From: Micromonospora deserti
Lineage (GTDB): Bacteria > Actinomycetota > Actinomycetes > Mycobacteriales > Micromonosporaceae
Assembly (NCBI RefSeq): GCF_003236335.1
Contig: NZ_POUB01000027.1
Coordinates: 1-42,418, forward strand
DNA: 42,418 bases
Direction: 5' to 3'
The notes beneath the pieces are model-generated. The model was not told the origin of the DNA, made no database searches, and was given only the letters and a program-made list of their open reading frames with translations. Numbering within the stretch: position 1 is the first letter of the stretch; each line of letters begins with the position of its first letter. Shown in pieces: positions 33,661 to 41,649 of the stretch. A program made the position numbers and the translations under genes.

Positions 33661-33771
33661 GGCACCGGCGGTTGGCTTCTGGTCATCAGCGACCGGGTGA
33701 ACTGCTACCTGTTCTTCACCGACGACAACGGGCATCTGTATCGATCGCAGACGACCGGCGCGACGCCTTGA
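33661..33771 (+). pseudogene. Fragment of a GH62 alpha-L-arabinofuranosidase
   Basis: About 36 codons read WLLVISDRVNCYLFFTDDNG and HLYRSQT before an early TGA. This matches the conserved GH62 stretch in which W-V-I-C/S-D, then Y-L-F-F-S/T-D-D-N-G-x-x-Y-R-S is usual. Everything before and after is missing. The piece points away from the LacI-GH43 chimera, as expected for a former divergent arabinoxylan cluster. Confidence 0.6.
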
Positions 33772-33802
33772 TCCCGTGAAGGGTTCGGTGAGGACGCGGG
33801 GG

Positions 33803-34131
33803 TCAGCGCCTCCTCCGTGGTTCGGGCTCGGTGGGGGCGAGGCCGCGGTCCAGGACCGCCACGACGAGCAGGACGCCGACGGTTGCCGCGGCGACGACGA
33901 GCAGCGGCACCGCGCGCCCGGCGAGCGCGATGACCAGCAGGGCGGGGAGGCCGAGGAACCGGGGCCAGGACAGCCGGCGGTAGATGATGGCGGGCAGGGC
34001 GACTCGGCCGGCGAGGAAGAGCGCGGGGCCGGCGACGGTGAGGGAAACGCCCCGCCGGTTGCTCGCTCGGTGGGATGCGCGATCACCAGGTCGGCTGACC
34101 GAGGCGGCCACCACGCCGGCGATCCTGACAC
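33803..34131 (-). pseudogene. C-terminal remnant of a low-temperature-requirement (LtrA-like) membrane protein
   Basis: One frame reads SADLVIAHPTERATGG, and the next frame continues SLTVAGPALFLAGRVALPAII, YRRLSWPRFLGLPALLVIAL and VPLLVVAAATVGVLLVVAVLD. Together they match the end of LtrA-family membrane proteins, which have a D-x-V-I-A-H-P block followed by G-P-A-L-F-L-A-G. A frameshift separates them near 34075. The N-terminal two thirds are absent. Confidence 0.6.
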
Positions 34132-34134
34132 CCT

Positions 34135-34932
34135 CTACGTCCGGCCTGTGCTCTGGTCTTCGGTCGCGGCCGTGATCTGGCCCGCCGGTGCGGCCGTGGA
34201 GGTGGCCGGCGCCGGGGCGCCGCCGAGGTCGCGCAGGGTAGCCCGTACGATCTTCCCGGCCTCGGGTCCCGCCTGGGCGAGCACCCCGCCGTCGGGAGCC
34301 CACACCGCTGAGCCGCCTGCCGCCTGGTCGAAGCCGCCGCCGGTGGACCCGGCGAAGCTCGCCGTGGCGACCCACACCCCGCGGTCAGCGATGACGCGCT
34401 GCGCCCGCTCAGCCGGCACGTGTGCGTCGCGCGCGTGGTCGAGGACGGAGGCGACGTAGACGTCCATGCCGAGCGCCGCGGTGGCCGCGTCGTGCTCGGC
34501 GAAGCGGGTGTCGCGGCAGATCGCCAGGCCCAGCCGCCAGCCGTCCACGTCGAGCACCGCGGGCCCGTCGCCGGGGCTGAACCGCTCCTCGGACTCGTGC
34601 ACGTGCACCTTGCGGTAGGCCACGCGCGCGCCGTTCCCGTCGACGGCCAGCATCGCGATGTGCTCGCGACCCGCCTCACCCTGCACCGGGGCGCCCACCA
34701 GCGCCGTCGCCCCCGTCTCGGCGCACGCCTTGACGATCGGCGCCAGCCTCGGGTCGTCCTCGGTGATCGCGGGCGCGTCAAGCTCGTACCCGGTTAGCGA
34801 GAGTTCGGGGAAGACCACGACCCGCGCGTGCGCGGCCCGGACCGCCTCGGCGTGCTCGGCCGCGTTTGCGACGACGTCGTACGCGATGATCGGTGGTTGG
34901 GCGACGGCGATGACGAGCGGCTGACGATGCAC
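34135..34932 (-). CDS. Nitrilase-superfamily carbon-nitrogen hydrolase
   Basis: The 265-residue protein has the full Glu-Lys-Cys triad of the nitrilase superfamily: Glu43 in VVVFPELSLTG, Lys108 in VAYRKVHVH and Cys139 in LAICRDTRF. It also has the second Glu region (HESEERFSPGD) and a GVWVATASFAGSTGGG block. It should hydrolyse an amide or nitrile, or condense one. The substrate is unknown. GTG at 34932 is preferred to the GTG at 34938, because AGGAG then lies at a workable five-base spacing. The C-terminus is an extended Ala/Pro/Thr tail. It sits between a decayed LtrA gene and decayed sequence, yet is itself intact. Confidence 0.85.
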   Translation of the reverse strand: MHRQPLVIAVAQPPIIAYDVVANAAEHAEAVRAAHARVVVFPELSLTGYELDAPAITEDDPRLAPIVKACAETGATALVGAPVQGEAGREHIAMLAVDGNGARVAYRKVHVHESEERFSPGDGPAVLDVDGWRLGLAICRDTRFAEHDAATAALGMDVYVASVLDHARDAHVPAERAQRVIADRGVWVATASFAGSTGGGFDQAAGGSAVWAPDGGVLAQAGPEAGKIVRATLRDLGGAPAPATSTAAPAGQITAATEDQSTGRT

Positions 34933-35089
34933 GAGCACTCCTGCGACTATCGAAACCTGTCAAGCATTACCCGGTTGTCACTCACCGCCGGGACCGCGAC
35001 CGGGCACAGCATAGTTTGAGCAGGGGTACGCCGAACGGCGCGGTAACCGGCATCACAGAGCGCGGCTGTGGTGACGCCGGTGTCGTGGG

Positions 35090-35292
35090 AGATCCGCTGG
35101 GATCGCTAGGGGCCGGGCCAGCCGCTCGCGCAGCTCGGACAGTTCGGCCCGGTCCCGGGGCACTGGAGGAGAGCGCGTCCTCGTGCTTGCTGCCGAACAG
35201 CTCGACCCGGGCGGAGAACGCGGCGACCTGCCGGACTGCCTCGGCGAGCTTCTGTTCCCGGGACGGCCAGGCGGGGTTTGCGTCCCGCTTCT
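35090..35292 (-). pseudogene. Possible helical-protein remnant, frameshifted
   Basis: One minus-strand frame reads SREQKLAEAVRQVAAFSARV then ELFGSKHEDALSSS, and the next frame continues RDRAELSELRERLARPLAIP. Both have helical composition and GC-rich third positions and could be one protein broken by a frameshift near 35160. There is no start codon and I cannot name a family. Confidence 0.3.
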
Positions 35293-35343
35293 CCAGTGGC
35301 CGGCGGGGCCGTTCGTCGGCCCCGCCGGCGTGGGTCGGCCGCG

Positions 35344-35553
35344 TCAGGTGGTTTCGCCCGCGGCTCGCTCGATGAGCCGGGCGGTGACTTGGGCCGGGAC
35401 ACGAGGACCGCGTGTGAGGCGTTCTTGACGGTCACTGTGACGCCGCCCGTCCGCGCACATCCACCGCGCCGCCGTCGAGGTGACCAGCACCCCCGCGACC
35501 GCCAGAACCGAGAGGAGGCCGGCGCGCCGCCGCGAGGCACGAAGGCCAGACAT
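35344..35553 (-). pseudogene. Signal-peptide-like start spliced onto an alpha/beta-hydrolase tail
   Basis: ATG at 35553 follows GGAG and opens a 69-residue frame. It starts with a signal-peptide-like stretch (SRRRAGLLSVLAVAGVLVTS) and ends VPAQVTARLIERAAGETT. In another frame the middle reads VTVTVKNASHAVLVSRP, which should directly precede that tail in an alpha/beta-hydrolase (the His in the ASH motif is the catalytic type). A small frameshift near 35391 separates the two. The DNA is thus a hydrolase C-terminus overwritten by, or fused to, an unrelated N-terminus. The 69-residue frame could still be made, but it is unlikely to be a normal gene. Confidence 0.45.
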
Positions 35554-35564
35554 CCGATGGGCTC

Positions 35565-35873
<309 letters not shown>

Positions 35874-36026
35874 TCACATGAGACGCGGTGCCTGATGCAC
35901 CGACATGATCGTTAGCTGTCCCGCACGTCCGACGAAGACGTGGTTCGGCGCTTGTCGCGCCGTGGTTTCACAGTTGGTCGACGGCTCCCGTGCTCGCCGC
36001 GGATGGTGGGCCTCAACGACCCCCCG

Positions 36027-36612
36027 AGCCGATGAAGCCGAGTTCGGCGCCGAGCGGCGGGCCGAGATCGAACGCGGGGTCCGCCTGATCGTCCTGGTGT
36101 GCCGCTCGTCTTGGTGGTGGTGGCGGGCGGCTACCTCGCCATGGGCCGGGCGTTGCGGCCGCTGCGTGCCGTCACCGAGACGGCCCGGGCCATCGAGGAG
36201 ACGGACCTGTCCCGCCGCATCCCCGTCAGCGGCAGCGACGAGGTCGCGACCTGGCCCGCACGTTCAACGCGATGGTCGGCCGGCTGGACCGGGCGTTCGC
36301 CGCCCAGCGGGCGTTCTTGTCCGACGCGGGGCACGAGCTGCGTACCCCGATCACGATCGTGCGCGGTCATCTGGAGCTGATGGGAGACGATCCAGCCGAG
36401 CGCGCTGAGACGGTCGCGCTGGTGACCGAAGAGCTGGACCGGGTGAACCGGCTCGTGGATGACCTGCTGATGCTGGCCAAGGCTGAGCAGCCGGACTTCC
36501 TGCAGCCGGGCAGGGTGGAGGTGGCCGAGCTCGTGCACGAGGTGTACGTCAAGGCCGTCGCTCTGGGGAACCGGGACTGGCGTCTCGGCCCCGTCGAAGA
36601 CGTCAAACGGAG
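36027..36612 (+). pseudogene. Sensor histidine kinase remnant (HAMP + HisKA), ATPase domain lost
   Basis: Three frames together spell the middle of an OmpR-type sensor kinase: EFGAERRAEIERGVRLI, then LVLVVVAGGYLAMGRALRPLR and AVTETARAIEETDLSRRIPV (second membrane span and HAMP). After a one-base loss near 36250 come MVGRLDRAFAAQRAFLSDAG, HELRTPITIVRGHLELMGDD (phosphoacceptor His) and RLVDDLLMLAKAEQPDFL. The text stops near WRLGPVED, where the ATP-binding domain should follow. The end of the FtsX-like gene on the other strand begins 12 bases later. At least two frameshifts and one truncation make it dead. Confidence 0.75.
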
Positions 36613-36623
36613 CGCTACTGCGG

Positions 36624-37154
36624 CTACAGGCAGTCCACAAGGAGCGTGTAGGGGCGACCCTCAGCGGGAGGCTGGACAACGGAAATCATGCGTACCCCAG
36701 CCATCCGCCCTACCGGCGACAGCGCCGCACAGTCGAACACCTCGCCGGTGGTCTCGACACGGAACGACTCGGACACCCCCTCGGGCGTTTCGTCGTCCAG
36801 GTCCAGGGTGTCCTTGTACTGCTCCCGGTACCTCTCCCACGTTTCCTCAGCACTGTCCAACCGAACCCCGTCGACCGGGTACCGGGCAGACAGCGCCGAC
36901 TCCACCGCCTCCTTCTGCTCAGCAGTGACGTCGGCTCCTAGGAACACCGTCACGACGTAGCGATCCTGCTGTCCATCCTGCACAAGAACCAGGAACGACG
37001 TGGCGGCGGCGCCCGCCCCGACGAGCATCGCCGCCAGTGCGACGGCCGCCAACACGATCCAGCGCAGCCACGGGGCAGACTGGTCGGGAATGTCGGACGG
37101 CGAAACGGCGGGCAACGGCGTACCCGCCGATGGCTGGGGTGGCATGTCGGACAT
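36624..37154 (-). CDS. Single-span protein with a stand-alone FtsX-ectodomain-like domain (copy 1)
   Basis: The 176-residue protein has a Pro-rich cytoplasmic start (MPPQPSAGTPLPAVSPSD), one membrane span (LRWIVLAAVALAAMLVGAGA) and an outside domain. That domain resembles the extracellular domain of the cell-division permease FtsX: VTVFLGADVTAEQKEAVESA, then VRLDSAEETWERYREQYKD and a late ESFRV strand. The permease part of FtsX is absent and no FtsE gene is near. Two Cys (FDCAAL and the C-terminal VDCL) could pair. The gene is a tandem copy of the one at 37231. A role as decoy or regulator of FtsX-controlled wall hydrolases is only a guess. Confidence 0.75.
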   Translation of the reverse strand: MSDMPPQPSAGTPLPAVSPSDIPDQSAPWLRWIVLAAVALAAMLVGAGAAATSFLVLVQDGQQDRYVVTVFLGADVTAEQKEAVESALSARYPVDGVRLDSAEETWERYREQYKDTLDLDDETPEGVSESFRVETTGEVFDCAALSPVGRMAGVRMISVVQPPAEGRPYTLLVDCL

Positions 37155-37230
37155 GGCTACCAGTGTCTACCAGCCAGCGTCGATGTGCGGGCCCGGCGAC
37201 GCCGCCCTCCGGGAAGCGCCGCACTTACGG

Positions 37231-37770
37231 TTACGGGCAGTTCAGGACGACCGCGCCAGGGTGTCGCCCGTCGGCGAGCTGACGAACGATGATCTTATCC
37301 ACCCCGGGCATCCGCTCTACCGGCGCCAATGCCGCACAGTCGAACACCTGGCTGACAGTCACGACACGAAACGACTCGGGCATGGCACTGGGGCTGGCAC
37401 TACGGATCAGGTCCGGTTGGTCCTTGAACAGTTCCTTGAACCTCTCCCACGCCTCCTCACGGCTTTCCCTCTCGACCCCGTCGGCGGGGTACCGGGTAGA
37501 CAGCGCCGACTCCACCGCCCCCTTCTGCTCAGCAGTGACGTCGACTTCCAGGCTCACTCTCACCTCGTACCCGTTCTGCGGCTGGGGCTGGCCATCTCGC
37601 ATGGAAAACAGGACCACGGTGGTGGCGATCGCCCCAACGAGCATCGCTGCCAGCGCGACGGCCGCCAACACGATCCAGCGCAGCCACGGGGCAGACTGGT
37701 CGGAAACGGCGGACGGCGAAACGGCGGGCAACGGCATACCCGCCGATGGCTGGGGTGGCATGTCGGACAT
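37231..37770 (-). CDS. Single-span protein with a stand-alone FtsX-ectodomain-like domain (copy 2)
   Basis: The 179-residue product has the same layout as the 36624-37154 protein. Its first ~45 residues, including the membrane span, are nearly identical (SDMPPQPSAGMPLPAVSPSA, WLRWIVLAAVALAAMLVGA). The outside domain is more diverged and closer to canonical FtsX: VRVSLEVDVTAEQKGAVESA, ESREEAWERFKELFKDQPDL, ASPSAMPESFRV, ending in MPGVDKIIVRQ. Cys residues in FDCAAL and LNCP are conserved with copy 1. The 76 bases between the two genes leave room for a promoter, and the bases just before each ATG are almost the same, so the copies probably arose by duplication and may be expressed alike. Confidence 0.78.
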   Translation of the reverse strand: MSDMPPQPSAGMPLPAVSPSAVSDQSAPWLRWIVLAAVALAAMLVGAIATTVVLFSMRDGQPQPQNGYEVRVSLEVDVTAEQKGAVESALSTRYPADGVERESREEAWERFKELFKDQPDLIRSASPSAMPESFRVVTVSQVFDCAALAPVERMPGVDKIIVRQLADGRHPGAVVLNCP

Positions 37771-37878
37771 GGCTACCAGTGTCTACTAGCCTGCGCCGAT
37801 ACGCAGTATCGCGCCGCCGCCTCACTGATCGGGCGTCTCGTGCCGAAACTGAGCCACACGCGGTGGGAGGCACAGCGG

Positions 37879-38664
37879 TCACGCCGATGCCGAAGCCGGC
37901 CCGATGGGTCTATTTCTACCCTGCGCGACGCCGGTGACGAACTGCCGGTAGGCGTCCTTCATCGGTAGCTCGCGTTCGGTTTTCATACGGCGGCGGGAGG
38001 TGGTGACGTCGAGGCCGCGTACGGGATCGAAGCCTTTGCGCTCATAGGTTTCCCACCACAGTCCGATGCCACGCCGCTGCCAGGTGGGTAGGTCGTTGAC
38101 GTTGACGCCGTGGCGGAACAGGAGCTCGTTCTTGTCCGCTGTACTGGCTCCTTCCAGCATGCGGCTGGCCTCCCTAGGCGATTGGCCGTCCTTGCGAAGG
38201 GTCCAGTAGCACCAGCCGTTGAGCGCGCTGCGCGCCGCGTCGGACTGCCGCCAGGAGAAGTAGTCGGCGACATCCTCCACACCGACTCCCACCCAGAGGC
38301 GGGCGTCGAAGTGAGCCGGCTCGGCGGCCGCATGGGTGAACGCGGCGGCGGCGATGCCTGCCGAGATCGACACGAGCTTCTCCACGCCGCGGCCGAACAG
38401 GTCGGAGGCGTCATCGAGCAACACCGATATCTCGTCGCTCTCGGTGTAGGCGTAGCGGCCGCCCAACTCCGTCAGCAGCGCTTGGGCCGTGACGACCATC
38501 AGGTCGCAGAACCGGGCATCGAACGGCTTGTCGAAACGCTGCTCGGTCAGTCGGGAGAAACCCCGCCCGTCGACCCTGATCACAGTCCAGGCACCCGGTG
38601 GCAACCTCAACGAGTGAAAGTACTCCCGGGCCCGTTGCTGGGCCTCGAACTCCTCAGGTTTCAC
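37879..38664 (-). CDS. Thg1-like 3'-5' RNA nucleotidyltransferase (tRNAHis guanylyltransferase family)
   Basis: The 261-residue protein is a Thg1/TLP family member. It has RVDGRGFSRLT with the metal-binding Asp32, FDKPFDARFCDLMV, and YAYTESDEISVLL with Asp77 and Glu78, the signature carboxylates of the polymerase-like active site. Further on are GVEKLVSISAGIAAA, HFDARLWVG, and WCYWTLRKDGQSPREA with KNELLFRHGVNVND. Known bacterial TLPs add nucleotides to 5' ends in the 3'-5' direction to repair tRNA. The start ATG overlaps the stop of the kinase-like gene (ATGA), so they are coupled. This coupling and the absence of other tRNA genes here favour a repair role over routine G-1 addition. Confidence 0.9.
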   Translation of the reverse strand: MKPEEFEAQQRAREYFHSLRLPPGAWTVIRVDGRGFSRLTEQRFDKPFDARFCDLMVVTAQALLTELGGRYAYTESDEISVLLDDASDLFGRGVEKLVSISAGIAAAAFTHAAAEPAHFDARLWVGVGVEDVADYFSWRQSDAARSALNGWCYWTLRKDGQSPREASRMLEGASTADKNELLFRHGVNVNDLPTWQRRGIGLWWETYERKGFDPVRGLDVTTSRRRMKTERELPMKDAYRQFVTGVAQGRNRPIGPASASA

Positions 38665-39143
38665 CGCTTTCGACCTTCCTGACGCATCGGCTCGACCTGG
38701 AACCCGCCCCTGCCGTCGAACCGGACTTCGTACAGCCGGTCGAATCCGTCGACCAGCTGAGGGCGTCGCAGCCGCTTGAGCGTGTCATACAGTCCAACGT
38801 CCGGCACCCGGGCTCGATCCTCACGCGCGGCGTTGCGGGCAAGCGCCGCAGGCAGATCGGGCGGGAACCAGTACCCGACCGCTGCCGCGCCGTGGACGCG
38901 GGCAGCCTCGATCAGTGGTCGCCACTCCTGAGGTGAGGGATTGGTGTTGTCCACCACGACACAACGCCCCGCTGCCAGTGCCTCGGTGACCAGACGCATC
39001 TGGCGGCGCTGACGATTTCGCGCGTTCGGGAACGCGTCCTTGCTGACCACCACGTGACTGTCAGCCAACCTGCGGCGGCAGAACGTTGTCTTGCCCGACG
39101 CCTGCAGACCGATCAGGATCGCCAGTTCCAGCCCATCAACCAC
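38661..39143 (-). CDS. P-loop kinase resembling polynucleotide 5'-kinase (AAA_33 type)
   Basis: GTG at 39143 follows GGAGG by six bases. The longer open frame before it has no coding character. The 160-residue protein has Walker A GLQASGKTTF at about 12-21, a VVSKDAFPN block, an Arg-rich stretch (RNRQRRQMRLVTEAL), then VVVDNTNPSPQEW, the strand and Asp typical of PNKP/T4-kinase-like P-loop proteins. A lid region (LARNAAREDRARVPD) and ARG-containing tail follow. Its stop overlaps the Thg1-like start by four bases. A polynucleotide kinase would prepare a 5'-phosphate end for a 3'-5' polymerase, which fits an RNA-repair pair. Other small-molecule kinase roles remain possible. Confidence 0.8.
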   Translation of the reverse strand: MVDGLELAILIGLQASGKTTFCRRRLADSHVVVSKDAFPNARNRQRRQMRLVTEALAAGRCVVVDNTNPSPQEWRPLIEAARVHGAAAVGYWFPPDLPAALARNAAREDRARVPDVGLYDTLKRLRRPQLVDGFDRLYEVRFDGRGGFQVEPMRQEGRKR

Positions 39144-39183
39144 AGACCGCCTCCGGTACCCGGCTCTCAGCCACCGAGAAGAT

Positions 39184-39381
39184 CTAACCCTGAACGGGCG
39201 GCCAAACCAGGCAGACACGGTTCGCGCAGCGCAGGTGCCTCGGACGCAAGGCAAGGTAGGTAGCGACCAGTGCGACGAGGCCGAACATCGTCAACTCGCA
39301 CTGCCCGCGCATCACCACGTTCTCGCTGCCCGCCGGCGACGCGCCGCCGTCCGAGAGCAGGCCGGCCCACAAAGCCATCAT
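39184..39381 (-). CDS. Possible small membrane protein upstream of the kinase/Thg1-like operon
   Basis: A 65-residue frame starts at ATG 39381 and ends at TAG 39184, 40 bases before the kinase start. It has a polar N-terminal half, one hydrophobic segment (LTMFGLVALVATYLALRP) and a Cys-containing end (RCANRVCLVWPPVQG). Third positions are mostly G or C, as in real genes here. It has no ribosome site, and its ATG is the outer edge of the 39381-39514 inverted repeat, so leaderless reading is possible. It may lead the kinase/Thg1-like transcript. The frame could also be a chance opening. Confidence 0.35.
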   Translation of the reverse strand: MMALWAGLLSDGGASPAGSENVVMRGQCELTMFGLVALVATYLALRPRHLRCANRVCLVWPPVQG

Positions 39382-39514
39382 CCATCGATGAACTAGAATG
39401 TCAGAAACGATCGAACAATGCGCAACATCGCCCGGGCCCTGGGCGCCGTCGGCCGGCGCCAGAAGTGATCCTTGCCTTCGTCGAAAGCCTCTGACATTCT
39501 ATTCCATCAATGTA
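39381..39514. repeat. Long inverted repeat between divergent genes (operator or MITE-like element)
   Basis: TAGAATGTCAGA (39394-39405) and its exact complement (39490-39501) bracket 84 bases. Pairing continues outward through GATG/CATC and further scattered matches to 39381 and 39514. The arms are AT-rich in a very GC-rich setting. Each arm contains TAGAAT, a good -10 element, read inward from both ends. The arm ends and the GH30 start are 40 bases apart. Confidence 0.6.
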
Positions 39515-39553
39515 TGTCGGGCCCGCGAGGCCCGGCTGGAGAGGGAAGTTGCC

Positions 39554-41359
39554 ATGTCTCGCACCCACCGGCGGGTCACGCAGGCCCTGGTCGCGGCGGC
39601 GGTGCTGCTGGGTGCCGCCGCTGCGGTCGCCGCCCGCCCGACGACCGCGTACGCGGCCGCGGCGGCGACCATCAACGGGTCTACCGTGCTGCAGCCGATC
39701 GACGGGTTCGGCATCTCGGAGCACTTCGGCAGAGCCAAGATCATGAATGGCTCACAGGGGCTGTCCGCGCAGCGCCAGCGGGAGATCCTCGACCTGCTGT
39801 TCAGCCGCTCCACCGGCGCTGGGCTGAGCATCCTGCGGCTGGGCATCGGCTCGACCGCCAACACCTCCATCCAGCCGGCGGATCCGGGCGGCCCAAACGC
39901 CACGTCGCGGTACGTGTGGAACCGCGACGACGACGGCCAGGTGTGGCTGGCCAAGCAGGCCCAGTCGTACGGCGTGTCCCGGTTCTACGCCAACGCCTGG
40001 AGCGCGCCGGGCTACATGAAGGACAACGGCGACGAGGCCAACGGCGGCACGCTGTGCGGGCTGTCCGGGACCTCCTGCGTCAGCGGCGACTGGCGCCGGG
40101 CATACGCGAACTACCTGGTGCAGTACGCGCGCTTCTACGCCCAGGAGGGCATCACCATCAACGACCTGGGGTTCACCAACGAGCCGAACTGGACGACGTC
40201 GTACTCCTCGATGCGGTTCACCCCCGCGCAGGCGGTCGAGTTCGCGAAGATCGTGGGACCGATCGCCAGCGCCGCCGGGCTCAGGGTCACCTGCTGTGAC
40301 GTCGTGGGCTGGAGCGGCCAGCGCGCATACACCTCGGCGATCGTGGCGGACCCCGAGGCGCACCGCCAGGTCGGCCTGCACACCGGGCACTCGTACGGCA
40401 GCTACCCGACCTCGCCGTTGCCGGTCACCGGGCGGAACACCTGGATGTCCGAGTGGTCGCCGGACGGCGACAGCTGGAACGAGGCATGGGACGACGGCAG
40501 CGGCTACGACGGCTTCCGGGTCGCCAACGAGATCCACACCGCGCTCACCGGCGGTCAGGTCAACGGGTACGTCTACTGGTACGGCGCGTCTACCGGCACC
40601 ACCCGCGGGTTCATCCAGATGAACGGCGACGGCTACCGGGTCTCCAAGCGGCTCTGGGCGATGGCGGCGTACAGCCGGTTCATTCGCCCGGGCGCCAACC
40701 GGATCGGCGCGACGACCTCGGACGGCAACCTGCGGCTGTCCGCCTACCGCAACGGCGACGGCTCGGTCGTCGTGGTCGCCCTCAACGCGGCCAGCAGCGC
40801 CAACCAGGTGTCGTACGCCCTGCAGAACATCGGGATCAGCACCGGCACGGCCAGCCCGTACCTGACCAACGGTTCAGCCAGCATGACCGCGCAACCCGCG
40901 ATCGCGGTCGGCGGCGGCACCTTCACCGCAACCGTGCCGGCCCGGTCGCTCGTTACGTACGTCATCCGCGGCGGTGGCACGGTGACCACGCCTCCGACGA
41001 CCACGCCTCCGACGACCACGCCTCCGACGACCGCGCCGCCGGCGGGATGCCGCGTGACGTACACGAACAACTCCTGGAACACCGGCCTGACCGCCAGCAT
41101 CACGATCGCCAACACCGGAACCACGGCGGTCAACGGCTGGTCGCTGGTGTTCACCCTGCCCGCCGGGCAATCGATCACGAGCGGCTGGAACGCCAGCTAC
41201 AGCCCGACCAGTGGGCAGATCACCGCCCGGAACGCCAGCTACAACGCGGCCATCCCGGTCAATGGATCGGTGAACATCGGCTTCCAAGCGAATCACACCG
41301 GCAATACGGCGACACCGGCTTCGTTCACCCTCAACGGCAGTCCCTGCGCCGTCGGGTAG
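39554..41359 (+). CDS. Secreted GH30 glycoside hydrolase (probably xylan-active) with CBM2
   Basis: The 601-residue enzyme has a signal peptide (about 1-36). The GH30 catalytic and side beta-domain covers 38 to about 475: LQPIDGFGISEHFGRAKIMN, GAGLSILRLGIGS, FYANAWSAPGYMKDNGD, then DLGFTNEPNW with acid/base Glu210, and TWMSEWSPDG with nucleophile Glu300. An APARS-like strand block ends the side domain. A Pro/Thr linker built from a 15-base DNA repeat (TTTPP) leads to a CBM2 at about 500-601 with terminal Cys residues. The motif set resembles xylanase-type GH30, not glucosylceramidases, but the exact activity is inference. ATG at 39554 follows GGAGAGGGAAG. The long inverted repeat upstream is probably its control region. 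Confidence 0.9.
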   Translation: MSRTHRRVTQALVAAAVLLGAAAAVAARPTTAYAAAAATINGSTVLQPIDGFGISEHFGRAKIMNGSQGLSAQRQREILDLLFSRSTGAGLSILRLGIGSTANTSIQPADPGGPNATSRYVWNRDDDGQVWLAKQAQSYGVSRFYANAWSAPGYMKDNGDEANGGTLCGLSGTSCVSGDWRRAYANYLVQYARFYAQEGITINDLGFTNEPNWTTSYSSMRFTPAQAVEFAKIVGPIASAAGLRVTCCDVVGWSGQRAYTSAIVADPEAHRQVGLHTGHSYGSYPTSPLPVTGRNTWMSEWSPDGDSWNEAWDDGSGYDGFRVANEIHTALTGGQVNGYVYWYGASTGTTRGFIQMNGDGYRVSKRLWAMAAYSRFIRPGANRIGATTSDGNLRLSAYRNGDGSVVVVALNAASSANQVSYALQNIGISTGTASPYLTNGSASMTAQPAIAVGGGTFTATVPARSLVTYVIRGGGTVTTPPTTTPPTTTPPTTAPPAGCRVTYTNNSWNTGLTASITIANTGTTAVNGWSLVFTLPAGQSITSGWNASYSPTSGQITARNASYNAAIPVNGSVNIGFQANHTGNTATPASFTLNGSPCAVG

Positions 41360-41606
41360 CGCCGCCCCCTCGGCGTAACCAGCGACTACCGCGGTAGTGT
41401 CCCTGAGTCTCGTGTTCGAGCCCGTGGCGTGATCGAGGTTGTTAGGTGGCGATCCGGCCGTAGGAGGATCAGGGCGTTGAGGGCCTTGGGCCCAACCGTC
41501 GACCCGGCCGGTGATGCTCCCGCCGCCCCTGCGCTTGTACTGGACAACGAGGTAGAGCACCTTCCTCAGCCGGCAGCGACCAGATCGCGGTCCCGGGGGT
41601 GGATCG
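41360..41606. other. Intergenic stretch with a 14-bp palindrome
   Basis: Between the convergent GH30 and metalloprotease genes there is no convincing gene. ACTACCGCGGTAGT at 41385-41398 is a perfect 14-bp palindrome 26 bases after the GH30 stop, too short to be a good terminator and possibly a protein-binding site. Minus-strand text around 41420-41560 is open but not recognisable. Confidence 0.35.
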
Positions 41607-41646
41607 ACCGCCCCGGGGCCGGTGCGTGGCCGGGCCCCGGGGCGGT
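41607..41646 (-). terminator. Hairpin terminator of the metalloprotease gene
   Basis: ACCGCCCCGGGGCC and its exact complement form a 14-bp stem with a 12-base loop, three bases beyond the stop codon of the minus-strand gene. Confidence 0.7.
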
Positions 41647-41649
41647 GGT

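Larger units (their letters stand above)
36624..37792 (-). repeat. Tandem duplication of the FtsX-ectodomain-like gene
   Basis: Unit A is about 36624-37176 and unit B about 37231-37792. The match includes the 22 bases before each ATG (GGCTACCAGTGTCTAC is identical on the plus strand) and is strongest over the first ~130 bases of each gene. The outside-domain parts have diverged. Confidence 0.75.
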
